DNA of 64,000 bases from the NCBI GenBank assembly GCA_025360015.1, contig JANYCZ010000023.1, forward strand, positions 62,001 to 126,000. The letters are read 5' to 3'. Each line of letters begins with the position of its first letter. The first letter of the stretch is position 1. Origin of the DNA: Verrucomicrobiota bacterium (GTDB taxonomy: Bacteria > Verrucomicrobiota > Verrucomicrobiia > Verrucomicrobiales > Verrucomicrobiaceae). Positions 8,568 through 17,035 of the stretch are shown one piece after another. The notes beneath the pieces are model-generated. The model worked only from the letters and a program-made list of their open reading frames with translations. It was not told the DNA's origin and ran no database searches. A program made the translations under genes and the position numbers.

Positions 8568-9796
8568 GGTGAGGGCTGGGAGGGGGATGGGGGCTGAGCG
8601 AAAATGCGCAGCAGGCAAGTCATGCGGGTGCCGTGATTTTTGCGATGGCCGATGGAAAAATCCGCACCGATCACATCCGCGCGGTACTGCATCAGCCGCA
8701 GGCCCATGCCCTTGCTAGCATGAATGACCTCAGGCAGTCCGCAACCATCATCCGCGACACTCAGGGTGAGCAGATCCTGGCGGAGCTTCAGGCTCAGGGT
8801 GATGCTGCGCGCCGCCGAGTGCTTCAGCGCATTGGCCACGGCCTCCTGGGCGATGCGATACAAATGCAGCGCGACAACGTTGTCGGTGATGGGCACCCGG
8901 TGTTCGCAGCGAAGGCGGCACGCGATGCCGCCGCTGCTGCGCGAGGCGAGCTCATGCAGGGCGGAGACGAGGCCTTCGGCATCCATGACCACGGGGTGCA
9001 GACCTTTGGCGATGTCGCGTGACTGCTCCAGGGACTGGTGGATCAGAGCCGCCAGATGCGCTGCCTCGGCGGCAGGCGCGGCGAGCTGCTGCGCCTCCAG
9101 GGTTTTGGTGAGCGAGCGAGCCATGAAGGCGAGACCGGAAAGGGACTGACAGAGGCCGTCATGGAGATCCTGCCCGAGGCGGCGCTGCTCCTGCTCGGAG
9201 ACATGGAGGAGCGCATTTTCGAGCCGGCGTCGTTCCTCCATCTGTGAGGTGAGTTTTTCGTTGGCGGCGACCAGCTCTGCGGTGCGCTGGGCCACGCGCT
9301 GTTCCAGCTCCTTCTGGGCCAGGCGTTGTTCGGTGATGTCGGTTGCCACGCCGAGTACTTTGTCACAGGCGCCGTCGGCCTCGAACAGCGGGACCTTGCC
9401 GGTGCTGAACCAGCGCACCTGCCCGTCTGCCTGGGTGACTTCCTCCTCGGGAATCAGCATGGTTTTGCCGCTCGACATGACCTCGTGGTCGATGTGTTGG
9501 AAGTGGGTGATTTGATCCGGCGTGCGGTGGAAGTCGGCGTCGGTTTTGCCGGTAAGCTCCGCGACGGAGGTGCCGCAACTGTGGGCGAGAGCGGCATTGC
9601 CCAGCAGAAAGCGCCCTTCGCGATCCTTCACGAAAATCAGGCTGGGTGTCGCATCGATGACCTGGCGGAGGAAGGCGCGCTCTCGTTTCAGTTCGTCCTC
9701 GATGCCTGGGCTGCTGCGGCGGGTGTCCTTTCCCATGCTCCTGGGTTTTGCCTGAGAGCCTGACAGATGGGGCTGCCTGGAGGGAGGGCGAGGCAT
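8564..9796 (-). CDS. PAS-domain sensor histidine kinase (HisKA_3 type, cytosolic)
   Basis: A PAS domain (~40-155) is followed by a coiled coil (~156-195), the HisKA_3 dimerisation domain with phospho-acceptor His212 in QDLHDGL, and an HATPase_c domain (~290-400) with an N-box (EAVANALKHS), DDGCGLP and KGMGLRLM. No membrane segment or signal peptide is seen, so it senses an internal signal or works with a membrane partner; the two-TM protein encoded 18 bp upstream is a candidate. The start is uncertain: 9796 lacks a clear Shine-Dalgarno and MGKDTRR at 9736 has AGGAG only one base before ATG. Confidence 0.93.
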   Translation of the reverse strand: MPRPPSRQPHLSGSQAKPRSMGKDTRRSSPGIEDELKRERAFLRQVIDATPSLIFVKDREGRFLLGNAALAHSCGTSVAELTGKTDADFHRTPDQITHFQHIDHEVMSSGKTMLIPEEEVTQADGQVRWFSTGKVPLFEADGACDKVLGVATDITEQRLAQKELEQRVAQRTAELVAANEKLTSQMEERRRLENALLHVSEQEQRRLGQDLHDGLCQSLSGLAFMARSLTKTLEAQQLAAPAAEAAHLAALIHQSLEQSRDIAKGLHPVVMDAEGLVSALHELASRSSGGIACRLRCEHRVPITDNVVALHLYRIAQEAVANALKHSAARSITLSLKLRQDLLTLSVADDGCGLPEVIHASKGMGLRLMQYRADVIGADFSIGHRKNHGTRMTCLLRIFAQPPSPSQPSP

Positions 9797-9814
9797 GAGG
9801 CTGAATCTACGGAC

Positions 9815-10459
9815 TCAGGATGCGGCTTCAATCTGAATCGCAGGGAGCATGGGCCGCGCGGGGGAATTGGAGCCGAAGGGGAACTGCGCTTCCAGCAGGC
9901 TCTGCAGGCGCTCCGTTTGCGGGCCTTCCTCCATCAGCATGGTCCAGTGGCGTTCGCAGCCATGCCAGCGGCAGGAGAGTTGAAACTTCGCGCAGGGCTT
10001 GGAGCAGGCGTGGATCATGACCTTGTGCTCGATGGACCAGTACAGGATGTGATCGGCCCGCAGAGTGCCGAGGCCGGAGACGTGCAGCTTTCCCTGCGTG
10101 CAGCAGATGAAACGCGGCGCGGCTAGGCAGGTGAACAGAGCCAGCCGGATCATCGCCACGATAAACCAGCCGGACAAGGCACCGCACAGCCAGCGCTCAG
10201 GGGAGATGAATGCGCCGTATTGCGCCCGCCATCCGAGCACGAGCAGAATCACGGCCGTCAGCAGCGCTGCTGCCAGATTGAATTTCCCGTGAAGAGGGCG
10301 TGTGAGGTGCTCATAACGCGCCAGATGAAAGCGCAAGGGCTCCTCGATGCGCAGGCTGGAGCTGTCCTCAGCTTTTGCGGCGGGCATGACCGGTCCGTGG
10401 CGCACGGTGCCGGAGCGTGCCGCACCGGCAGGAAGATGAATTCCACGGATGAGTTTCAT
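9815..10459 (-). CDS. Two-TM membrane protein of unknown function
   Basis: The 214-aa protein has two predicted transmembrane helices (~61-77 and ~92-115), a polar N-terminus of about 60 residues and a ~100-residue C-terminal domain containing HVSGLGTLRADHILYWSI and several cysteines (CCTQG, CSKPCAK, CRWHGC). ATG at 10459 has GGAG 7-10 bases upstream. It lies 18 bp before the kinase gene, so it may feed that two-component system. No family is recognised. Confidence 0.7.
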   Translation of the reverse strand: MKLIRGIHLPAGAARSGTVRHGPVMPAAKAEDSSSLRIEEPLRFHLARYEHLTRPLHGKFNLAAALLTAVILLVLGWRAQYGAFISPERWLCGALSGWFIVAMIRLALFTCLAAPRFICCTQGKLHVSGLGTLRADHILYWSIEHKVMIHACSKPCAKFQLSCRWHGCERHWTMLMEEGPQTERLQSLLEAQFPFGSNSPARPMLPAIQIEAAS

Positions 10460-10483
10460 GCCAGACTCCAGTCATCAGAAGCA

Positions 10484-10708
10484 TTATTCGTTGAGGCCGC
10501 AATGATGCCAGTGCTGGCCGGAGCGGCGGGCGAGCCGCACGCTGCCAGTGAGACGCAGAACTTTCTGCGCAATGTCCGCCGCGCGAGAGATCGCACCCTG
10601 GTGCGCCTGATGCGGGGCCAATGGGCCCACGGATTCCGTCCTTGCAGAGGGGATCCACCTCGCGGACTCGACCGCCACCGTCTTTTGCATTGTGTAGATT
10701 TCGTTCAT
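10484..10708 (-). CDS. Small hypothetical protein, coupled to DUF2934-like gene
   Basis: The 74-aa product is basic and carries His/Arg clusters; no domain is recognised. Its ATG overlaps the stop of the preceding gene by 4 bp (ATGA at 10705-10708), which argues that it is translated, and it sits 24 bp before the two-TM gene. Composition is less typical than its neighbours, so confidence is modest. Confidence 0.45.
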   Translation of the reverse strand: MNEIYTMQKTVAVESARWIPSARTESVGPLAPHQAHQGAISRAADIAQKVLRLTGSVRLARRSGQHWHHCGLNE

Positions 10709-11004
10709 GACCAGCCTTTCGTTGCAAGTGAGTGTTCACTGTCCACGGCGTAGCAGGAGACGGTTTCCATCTCCTGTACCCAAAATTCTTCCAGCCGTTC
10801 CGAATCGACGGGAGCAAAAACGCTGCCCTTGGCATAGGCTGCCTTCAATTCCTTCTCCGCTGTGAGCCAGTGGTCGGGGCGCAGATGCGAGCAGCCTTCA
10901 TGCTTCCAATGCTCGAAGGCGAGCAGGGCGATCTCCTTGTCGGAGGGGTGCGAGCCGGGGCTGGATTTCGCACTTGGCATGGGGGTGTACACAGGGGCAT
11001 TCAT
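10705..11004 (-). CDS. DUF2934-like small protein
   Basis: The 99-aa protein contains the pattern DKEIALLAFEHWKHEG followed by a gap and DHWLTAEKEL (~22-53), which matches the short helical DUF2934 motif (Ala-Tyr/Phe...Trp...Gly...His-Trp...Ala-Glu-x-Glu-Leu) common in Verrucomicrobia and Acidobacteria. The remainder is acidic and Cys-poor. It appears to start the minus-strand run that continues through the two-component system. Function unknown. Confidence 0.65.
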   Translation of the reverse strand: MNAPVYTPMPSAKSSPGSHPSDKEIALLAFEHWKHEGCSHLRPDHWLTAEKELKAAYAKGSVFAPVDSERLEEFWVQEMETVSCYAVDSEHSLATKGWS

Positions 11005-11116
11005 GGCTTTTGAAGGTGGAAATCACATGTGAAATGCAAACTGCCTTTAACTCGTCCATTCTGAACGTTTCTCTTTTTCATGCAAACAGGCTGCTCCCTG
11101 CTCGTGACATCAGGGT

Positions 11117-11159
11117 TTCCCCGAAGGGGGTGTCGTGGAACCGCTTTCCCCGAGGGGGG
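11117..11159. repeat. Tandem CCCC-GA-GGGG mini-hairpins
   Basis: TTTCCCCGAAGGGGG (11116-11130) and TTTCCCCGAGGGGGG (11145-11159) are two near-identical short palindromes 29 bp apart in the divergent intergenic region between the DUF2934-like gene and the nucleoid-associated protein gene. Their position, about 80-125 bp upstream of the ATG at 11242, allows a regulatory role, but this is not shown. Confidence 0.4.
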
Positions 11160-11241
11160 TCCCTGCGACCTTTGATTCCGTGCCTGCAACTGCCTTTAAT
11201 CCTTGGCCAAACGCATTCCCTTTCTACTCTCCGCGCCCCGC

Positions 11242-12309
11242 ATGTCCGTCAAACTCCGCCTCAATACCGCCACCGCGACCAAAGTCGTTCTCGCCAAGAT
11301 CGGCAATCCTCTGCGTGAGGAGCCGCTGCAAACCTCCCGCGAGGTGTTTCAGATCGCGGAGGGCGACCAGGAAGCGCTGACCGCGCTGTTCTTGAAACCC
11401 TTCAAGGCCTGCATCGCCCACCGCTTCACGCACCACGCCTCGCTCAAGCAGCATGAGGTGAACAACTGCGCGAAGGCTGTCTTTGCGGACGAGGATCAAC
11501 TGCTCGCGAAGGGCATCGAGATCGCCCAGCGCCTCTACGCCAAATCAAACCATCCGAACATCAAGGCGGGTGATCTGTGCATCGCGCTGCTCAAGGAAAT
11601 CCACATCGAAGGCGAACTCGTCAACGGGCTCTGCATTTTGAAGAGCGACAGCGTGGTGCCCTTCCTGACCATCACGCCGCGCAACGGCGATCTCCAGCTC
11701 CACACCGAGCACGGGATCAATCCTGACAAGATCGACAAAGGGTGTCTCATCCTCAATTTCTGGGCCGAGAAAGGCTACTACGTCCTGACCTTTGATCGCA
11801 GCGGCGGCGACACCCGCTTCTGGGTGCGCGAGTTCCTCGGCGTGGAGGCGGTGCCTGACGGCGCATTCCTCACCAACGCCTACGCCAAGATGGCCGTGTC
11901 CTTCCTGGAAGAACAGCAGCCTGCCGATGACGACACGCCACCGTGGGAAACCGCCAACGCCGCCAAAGACGCGCTCGATTACTTCGAAGGCCGTGAGAAT
12001 TTTGATCTGGAGGAGTTCGGCCAGACTGTGCTCAAATCTCCTGATGCCATCGCCAAGTTCGACGAGCATCGTGCGCGCATCGAAGAAGAGCAGGGGCAGC
12101 CGTTGGAGACGAATTTTGAGATCTCAAAGAAAGACCTGACCAAGGCCAAGAAACGCATCGCCGCTGTGCTCAAACTCGACACTGGAGTGGAGATCCACAT
12201 CAAGCCCGGCAACAGTGAAGCCGACCCGCAGCTTGAACGCGGCTATGATGACAAGAAGGGGATGAAGTACGTGAAGGTGTTTTACAACAAGGACATCAGC
12301 GCGGGGTAA
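11242..12309 (+). CDS. Nucleoid-associated protein, NdpA/YejK (37-kDa) family
   Basis: The 355-aa protein matches the bacterial nucleoid-associated 37-kDa family (E. coli YejK/NdpA, about 335 aa): an N-terminal helical region, then LCIALLKE, FLTITPRNGDL, a DKIDKGCLILNFW segment and a charged C-terminal half with DLEEFGQTVLKSPDAI and a lysine-rich end. ATG at 11242 begins MSVKLRLNTATATKVV; an earlier in-frame start at 11203 would add 13 unlikely residues. Family members bind the nucleoid; the molecular role is poorly known. It is followed after 12 bp by a SUI1-type gene in the same direction. Confidence 0.85.
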   Translation: MSVKLRLNTATATKVVLAKIGNPLREEPLQTSREVFQIAEGDQEALTALFLKPFKACIAHRFTHHASLKQHEVNNCAKAVFADEDQLLAKGIEIAQRLYAKSNHPNIKAGDLCIALLKEIHIEGELVNGLCILKSDSVVPFLTITPRNGDLQLHTEHGINPDKIDKGCLILNFWAEKGYYVLTFDRSGGDTRFWVREFLGVEAVPDGAFLTNAYAKMAVSFLEEQQPADDDTPPWETANAAKDALDYFEGRENFDLEEFGQTVLKSPDAIAKFDEHRARIEEEQGQPLETNFEISKKDLTKAKKRIAAVLKLDTGVEIHIKPGNSEADPQLERGYDDKKGMKYVKVFYNKDISAG

Positions 12310-12321
12310 ACCGCTTTGTTT

Positions 12322-12609
12322 ATGGATCCGAAATCAGACCCCACCTCCCCGCAGCGACTCTGGAAAATGGGGCGTGTTGTGCTGCAGCGTGAAACGGCGC
12401 ATCGGGGTGGGAAGACGGTGATTGTGATCAAGGATTTTGCCACGCATCTGCCGCTGTCGGTGATTGAGACCATCGCCAAGCGTGTGCGTGCGGCGTGTGG
12501 TTGTGGTGGGACGGTGCGTGACAAGCGCATCGAAATTCAGGGGGATCAGGCGGCGAAGGTGCGGGCGGTGCTGGAGGCGGAAGGGTTTGAGGTGCGGGGG
12601 GTGAAGTGA
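12322..12609 (+). CDS. SUI1/YciH-type translation factor
   Basis: The 95-aa protein has the SUI1 fold signature: GGKTVIVIKDF (~29-39), a helix (VIETIAKRVRAACG), CGGTVRDKRIEIQGD (~60-74) and a C-terminal KVRAVLEAEGFEVR helix-strand. YciH proteins are bacterial eIF1 homologues thought to act on initiation fidelity. ATG at 12322 is preferred to the TTG two codons upstream. Its stop faces that of the chitinase gene only 5 bp away. Confidence 0.88.
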   Translation: MDPKSDPTSPQRLWKMGRVVLQRETAHRGGKTVIVIKDFATHLPLSVIETIAKRVRAACGCGGTVRDKRIEIQGDQAAKVRAVLEAEGFEVRGVK

Positions 12610-12614
12610 CTGGA

Positions 12615-13580
12615 TTACTTCTGCAACGCTGCATGCAAAGCGGAGAGCAGGGAGTTCTCTCCTGGTGCATCGGAGTCCAGCGACCAGATCATCACGCCGC
12701 CGAGTTTTTGGTCTAAAACGAGTTTGGCTTTGGCCTGCACGGTGGGGATGCTGTTGAACCAGATGATGTCGCCGACCTGATCGGTGCTGATGGCGGAGGG
12801 ATAGGTTTTCAGCAGATCAGCGTAGCGGTACTCGTTCTCACGGAAGGCTTTGCCAAAGCCCCAGCCGTAGAAGGGGACGCCGAGGACGAGCTTGTCTTTT
12901 GGCAGGCCGCGCTGGAGCCAGTAATCCACGTTGCTCTGGGCGAATTCGAGCGATGAGTGCTGGCCGGGTTTCTTGGGCTGCCAGGGGCCGGTGGCGTCGT
13001 AGGCCATGACGTTGATGAAATCGAACTGTGCGAGCGCGGTGGCGGGCACGTCCTTGCCGCCATAGCCTTGGGAGAGCGCGGCGGTGAGGAGTTTGTGTTT
13101 TGGTTTCAGCGCGGAGGCCAGTTCTTGGATGAACGGGCCGTAGTCTTGATTGATGGCGGGGCCTTCGAGATCGACGTCGAGGCCGTCGAGGTTATGGGTG
13201 CTGACGTAGGCGGCGAGCTGGGTGACGAAGGCTGCGCGTTTTGTGGGGCTGATGAGAGCGAAATAGCGCGCACGCATGGCCGCGTTTTCCGAGGCGGAGC
13301 CGCCGCCGATGGAGACGAGGATTTTCACGGCGTGCGCGTGGGCTTGAGTGATGAGCTGTTTGTTGTCTGCGTTGAAGGAGAGCGCGCCATTCGCATCAAG
13401 TGGGTTCTCGAAGGCGATGTTGATGTGGGTGAGCTTGGCGTAGTCGATCTGCGGTGCGAAGGCCTTGAGGTCGATCCAATTGGGCACGTAGGCGACCACC
13501 TTGGGCTGCGCCTGCAGGCTGCTTGTGAGGATGAGAGTCATGGTGGCAAGCAGGAGGCGGAAGGGGGTGGCGAAGGGCAT
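12615..13580 (-). CDS. Secreted GH18 chitinase-like glycoside hydrolase
   Basis: The 321-aa protein has a signal peptide (1-24, ending LQA) and a single GH18 TIM barrel. Visible motifs are KILVSIGGG (86-94) on strand 3 and DGLDVDLE (132-139), the DxxDxDxE catalytic motif with Glu139 as acid, then FINVMAYD (strand 6) and GGVMIWSLDSD near the C-terminus. No chitin-binding domain is attached. The compact size resembles YaaH-like or plant-type GH18 enzymes. Likely acts on chitin or a related N-acetylglucosamine polymer outside the cytoplasm. Confidence 0.93.
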   Translation of the reverse strand: MPFATPFRLLLATMTLILTSSLQAQPKVVAYVPNWIDLKAFAPQIDYAKLTHINIAFENPLDANGALSFNADNKQLITQAHAHAVKILVSIGGGSASENAAMRARYFALISPTKRAAFVTQLAAYVSTHNLDGLDVDLEGPAINQDYGPFIQELASALKPKHKLLTAALSQGYGGKDVPATALAQFDFINVMAYDATGPWQPKKPGQHSSLEFAQSNVDYWLQRGLPKDKLVLGVPFYGWGFGKAFRENEYRYADLLKTYPSAISTDQVGDIIWFNSIPTVQAKAKLVLDQKLGGVMIWSLDSDAPGENSLLSALHAALQK

Positions 13581-13621
13581 GACGATGAATCTTATTTACG
13601 CGAGCCAGCGGGCATGACACA

Positions 13622-14176
13622 ATGCCGAACGTCATGAACAGCCGCGCAAGCTTTTGGATGGTGGGAGTCACAGCCGTGGTGATGGCCGCAGGGCTGATGG
13701 TGCTGTTTCAGCAGCCCGCGGAGGTCAAGACTGCTCCGGCGCAGGCCACCCCACCCAAGGCCGTGGTGACAACGCAACCTCCCGCCACTGAACTGCCGCC
13801 GAGGTTTGACCTGCTGTCAGATCCTGGGCCACCCAGCAGCAAGCTGCCGAAGCAAAGCAAGCCACCCCTGCAAGATCCTGCCGCACGCGCTGCACTGAAG
13901 CTGGTGGGCGTGGATACGGCTGCGGAGCAAATCTGGCTGGAGGCGATCAACAATCCCAACCTGCCCAAACAGGAGCGGTCGGATTTGATCGAGGACTTGA
14001 ACGAGGAAGGATTTTCCAACCGCAAGCAGCCGACGCGTGCCGATCTGCCGATCATTGGGGCACGCCTCAAGCTCATCGAGCGGCTCATGCCCGAAGCGGT
14101 CGATGAGACGAACCTGGACGCCTTCGGTGAGGCGAGGAAAGATCTGATCAATCTGCGGGCGAAGCTGGGGCAGTGA
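13622..14176 (+). CDS. Membrane-anchored hypothetical protein
   Basis: The 184-aa protein has one N-terminal transmembrane segment (~11-29, VGVTAVVMAAGLMVLF), a Pro/Ala/Lys-rich linker (~32-85) and a helical C-terminal domain (~88-184; AAEQIWLEAINNPNLPKQERSDL). The architecture suggests a periplasm-facing domain on a flexible tether. ATG at 13622 and 13634 are both possible. It is divergent from the chitinase gene, 41 bp away. No family recognised. Confidence 0.65.
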   Translation: MPNVMNSRASFWMVGVTAVVMAAGLMVLFQQPAEVKTAPAQATPPKAVVTTQPPATELPPRFDLLSDPGPPSSKLPKQSKPPLQDPAARAALKLVGVDTAAEQIWLEAINNPNLPKQERSDLIEDLNEEGFSNRKQPTRADLPIIGARLKLIERLMPEAVDETNLDAFGEARKDLINLRAKLGQ

Positions 14177-14393
14177 TGAATTGAATGATTGCTGGGTAAA
14201 CACCGGGCAGCCCAACAATGACGCAGAGCCTGCGCAGAGTGCTGGCATGGCTCCGCCATGCGCCCTTGAGCGAGGTCGGTGGTGGGGCTGGTCCAGAGGT
14301 GCGCTCATACTCCGCTTACCCTGGCTACCCGCTGTGATCCCCTCCGGGGATCGGAGGATGCGGACACCGCAAGCCGGTGACAAGCGCGAGAGT
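14177..14393. other. Intergenic region with palindrome
   Basis: No gene is supported. The palindrome GATCCCC (14336-14342) / GGGGATC (14346-14352) lies in a stretch resembling degenerate interspersed repeat DNA (CTCCGCTTACCCTGGCTACC upstream of it). The region separates convergent genes. Confidence 0.5.
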
Positions 14394-15158
14394 TCACCGC
14401 CCCACATGCACCCGTGTGTCATACTCGAAGGAGACCTGGCCTGAGACCTGATAGGCGTCGAAGATGCGGCGCAGTTCGGCGATCATCTCGTCATGGCGGG
14501 GCTGGCCTGCGGCGGGGGCGTAGGAACTGGAGAGGAGGCGGCCTTTGAGCCCTTCGAAATCGAAGTGCTGCTCATTGGCAAAGGTGTGGATGTCATAGGC
14601 GCCGCCGAAGAAGGTGCTGAGCGCAGCGGCGTTGACGTTTTCGTGGCGGATCTGCGTGTAGTCGGTGCCGAAGGTGAGGAGGAGCTGCTCGAAGGCTTGC
14701 AGAAAGGGTGTGGAGTCGAGTTTGCGCTCGTTCCAGATGAGCACGATGTGGCCGCTGGGCTTGAGGATGCGGGTGAACTCGGCGCGGGTTTCGGGTGTGT
14801 TGAACCAGTGAAAGGCCTGCGCGGCGACGATGAAATCCATGCTGTGGTCCGGCAGCGTGGTGGCCCGGGCGGTGGCGTTGATGCTGTGGAAGTTGGGGAG
14901 GTGTACGAGCAGGCGCTCTGCTGCCACGCGCATTTCACGATTGGGTTCCACGGCATGCACGGCATTGCCTGCGCGCAGAAAGAGCTCGGCGGAAATGCCG
15001 GTGCCTGAGCCGACATCGGCGATGACTGACTGGGGTGTGAGCGCGGCTTCGCGCTGCAGCAGAGGGATGATTTCCTGCGGGTAGCTGGGGCGGTAGCGAA
15101 CGTAATTCTCCACACGGGCGGAGAAGCGTTGTTCGGGGGCGGAAGAGGGTGAGGACAT
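14394..15158 (-). CDS. Class I SAM-dependent methyltransferase
   Basis: The 254-aa protein begins with FSARVENYVRYRPSYPQEI, typical of small-molecule Methyltransf_11 enzymes, and shows SAM motif I DVGSGTGISAE (~48-58), an acidic motif (AVEPN), and the post-I segments FIVAAQAFHWF and ILKPSGHIVLIW. The substrate is unknown. It ends 3' of the intergenic palindrome region and starts directly next to the stop of the PA14-like gene (15159), so both may be one transcript. Confidence 0.88.
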   Translation of the reverse strand: MSSPSSAPEQRFSARVENYVRYRPSYPQEIIPLLQREAALTPQSVIADVGSGTGISAELFLRAGNAVHAVEPNREMRVAAERLLVHLPNFHSINATARATTLPDHSMDFIVAAQAFHWFNTPETRAEFTRILKPSGHIVLIWNERKLDSTPFLQAFEQLLLTFGTDYTQIRHENVNAAALSTFFGGAYDIHTFANEQHFDFEGLKGRLLSSSYAPAAGQPRHDEMIAELRRIFDAYQVSGQVSFEYDTRVHVGR

Positions 15159-16871
15159 TTACTGCATTACGTGGAACAGCGCCTTCTCGGTTCCATCTTC
15201 GCGGAAGCTGCTCCAGGTGTAGTCGAAAAAGTAGTCCACTTTGCGGCCGTCAGACCAGGTGATGCGGAGCTTGTTATGGGCGAGTGCCTCCCACTGCGGA
15301 AGTCCTTCGATGCCATAACCGGTGGCGGTGTGGTCGGTGTGGAATTGCAGCTCGCCTTTCTCGGAGCGCCAGCGGGTTTCAGGGAGCCATTTGGTGAGTT
15401 CTGGCGCGTCCTGCGGGCCGTAAAAGGTCTCTGCCAGCACGTGCTCGTTTTCATAGCGTCGCACTTCGTGACGAACGCCGTCTTTTACATAGGCGATCCA
15501 CAGGCTTTTGTTCCAGTAGGGGATGGGGTCGATGCCGAGCGAAGATGGGGTGACCGCGAACCAGGTTTTCTTTTGTTCAATGTACTCCTTCAGGCGGAGG
15601 GTGACGTCTGCATTTTTGTCGCCGCTGCCGTACATGCCATACAGGATCTGCACCGGCCAGCGGGTAGGGGAGAGCATGGCTTTCGGTGCGGGTGGTGGGG
15701 CGGGCGGATCCGGTGCTGGCACAGGTTTGACGGGGATAGAGATTTCAGTGACTTCTTTGACCGGGGCTGTTTCCACCACAGGCAGAACTGCGGGCTTGGG
15801 GTGATTTTTTGGCGCGACGAATTTGATCCAGGTCGAAGCGCCACCACCCCAGAGCGCTTTGCCGGAAAATCCAGCGCCGGCGTTTTGGCGCATGTGGTCG
15901 TCGCCCTCCTCCCAGGGCTTGGCGATGGGACTGGCGCGGATGTCGGTGCCTTCATCGCGACGGCGGATGAAATCGCGGACGTGGTCTGGATCATCACACA
16001 CTGACCATGCTTCGGATGCGGGATCGGAGACGAAGCCGAAGTCATTCTCTCCGAGCATGCCGGAGACGGCGAAGTATTTCGAGCCGCCCCAGCGGAGGTG
16101 ATTGTTTACCACGTGAAACACCAGCCAGTCGCCGGGGCGGACCTCCACATTCATGCGCTCCACCGTGGCACCGAAGATCTCATTCAGCAGAGTGCGCTGG
16201 CCATCCTGGATGCGCACGCCGTTCTTGTAGGCCTCGACGACGAAATCGTCTGTGACGGTGATGAGGTGTGAGGCGAGCAGGTTTGTCGGACGCGGGGCCG
16301 CTTTTTCCACGCGCTTGGGCTTCGTGCCATCTTCAGTGTGCGAGAGCAGGCGTGGCGGGATGGGGCTGAGTTCGGTCTGGCCCGGGGGCTTCCAGCGGAT
16401 GTGGATGCCGCTGGCACCGCGCCCGCCGACGAAGCCAGCCGAGAGGATGGTCACGCGGCCTCCCTTCTTGAGCGGGATCGTCGCCACGGTGTCGTCGCCA
16501 TCACGGAAAGCACAGACCACTTCGCCCTGGATCATGAGCAGATTGCGATCATAAAAGCTGCGCGTGCTGAAGCTGTAGTCGCCATCGGCTTCGATCTCCA
16601 GAAAGCCGCTGGCCACCGCATTGCGCTCGGTTTCCCAAGTCCAGGGATCGAGAGACTCGGCGATGTATTTTTCTCCGATTGGTTCGCCGAGTTTTTCCAG
16701 CGGCAGGTTGAAGTTGTCCTTTTCATTGGCCTGCGAGGCATGGCGTGGATACTCCGTGACGACGAGGCCGGGTGAGAAGGGGTGTATGCCGGCGGAGGGC
16801 GATATTTCAGCGCGGAGAGAAGCTGCAGCACTCAGGCCGAGCATGAGAGACAGGAGGAGCGTGGTTTTCAT
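15159..16871 (-). CDS. Secreted PA14-like domain protein
   Basis: The 570-aa protein has a signal peptide (MKTTLLLSLMLGLSAAASLRA). Residues ~28-180 resemble a PA14-type beta-barrel (GFLEIEADGDYSFSTRSFYD, then GGRGASGIHIRWKPPG). A second beta-rich region (~205-300, RPGDWLVFHVVNN...GGSKYFAVSG) is followed by a Pro-rich linker (~385-415, PAPDPPAPPPAPK) and a ~150-residue C-terminal domain containing SLWIAYVKDGVRHEV. The C-terminal half matches no enzyme I know. ATG at 16871 is chosen because it starts the signal peptide. It is divergent from fabV. Probably a cell-surface carbohydrate-binding protein. Confidence 0.75.
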   Translation of the reverse strand: MKTTLLLSLMLGLSAAASLRAEISPSAGIHPFSPGLVVTEYPRHASQANEKDNFNLPLEKLGEPIGEKYIAESLDPWTWETERNAVASGFLEIEADGDYSFSTRSFYDRNLLMIQGEVVCAFRDGDDTVATIPLKKGGRVTILSAGFVGGRGASGIHIRWKPPGQTELSPIPPRLLSHTEDGTKPKRVEKAAPRPTNLLASHLITVTDDFVVEAYKNGVRIQDGQRTLLNEIFGATVERMNVEVRPGDWLVFHVVNNHLRWGGSKYFAVSGMLGENDFGFVSDPASEAWSVCDDPDHVRDFIRRRDEGTDIRASPIAKPWEEGDDHMRQNAGAGFSGKALWGGGASTWIKFVAPKNHPKPAVLPVVETAPVKEVTEISIPVKPVPAPDPPAPPPAPKAMLSPTRWPVQILYGMYGSGDKNADVTLRLKEYIEQKKTWFAVTPSSLGIDPIPYWNKSLWIAYVKDGVRHEVRRYENEHVLAETFYGPQDAPELTKWLPETRWRSEKGELQFHTDHTATGYGIEGLPQWEALAHNKLRITWSDGRKVDYFFDYTWSSFREDGTEKALFHVMQ

Positions 16872-17035
16872 CGTGGCGATGGGTTGGAACGGCAATTCAG
16901 CGGGAAAATTACCATGTGGGGCCATCGGATACACGAACTCATTTCGTCCCTTCTTGGGGGGCGACGGGCGATTTCGGGCGGGGAAAACCAGTTGCCAGCC
17001 CCCTCGCGGCTGCTAACGCTCAACTTCATCCAACT

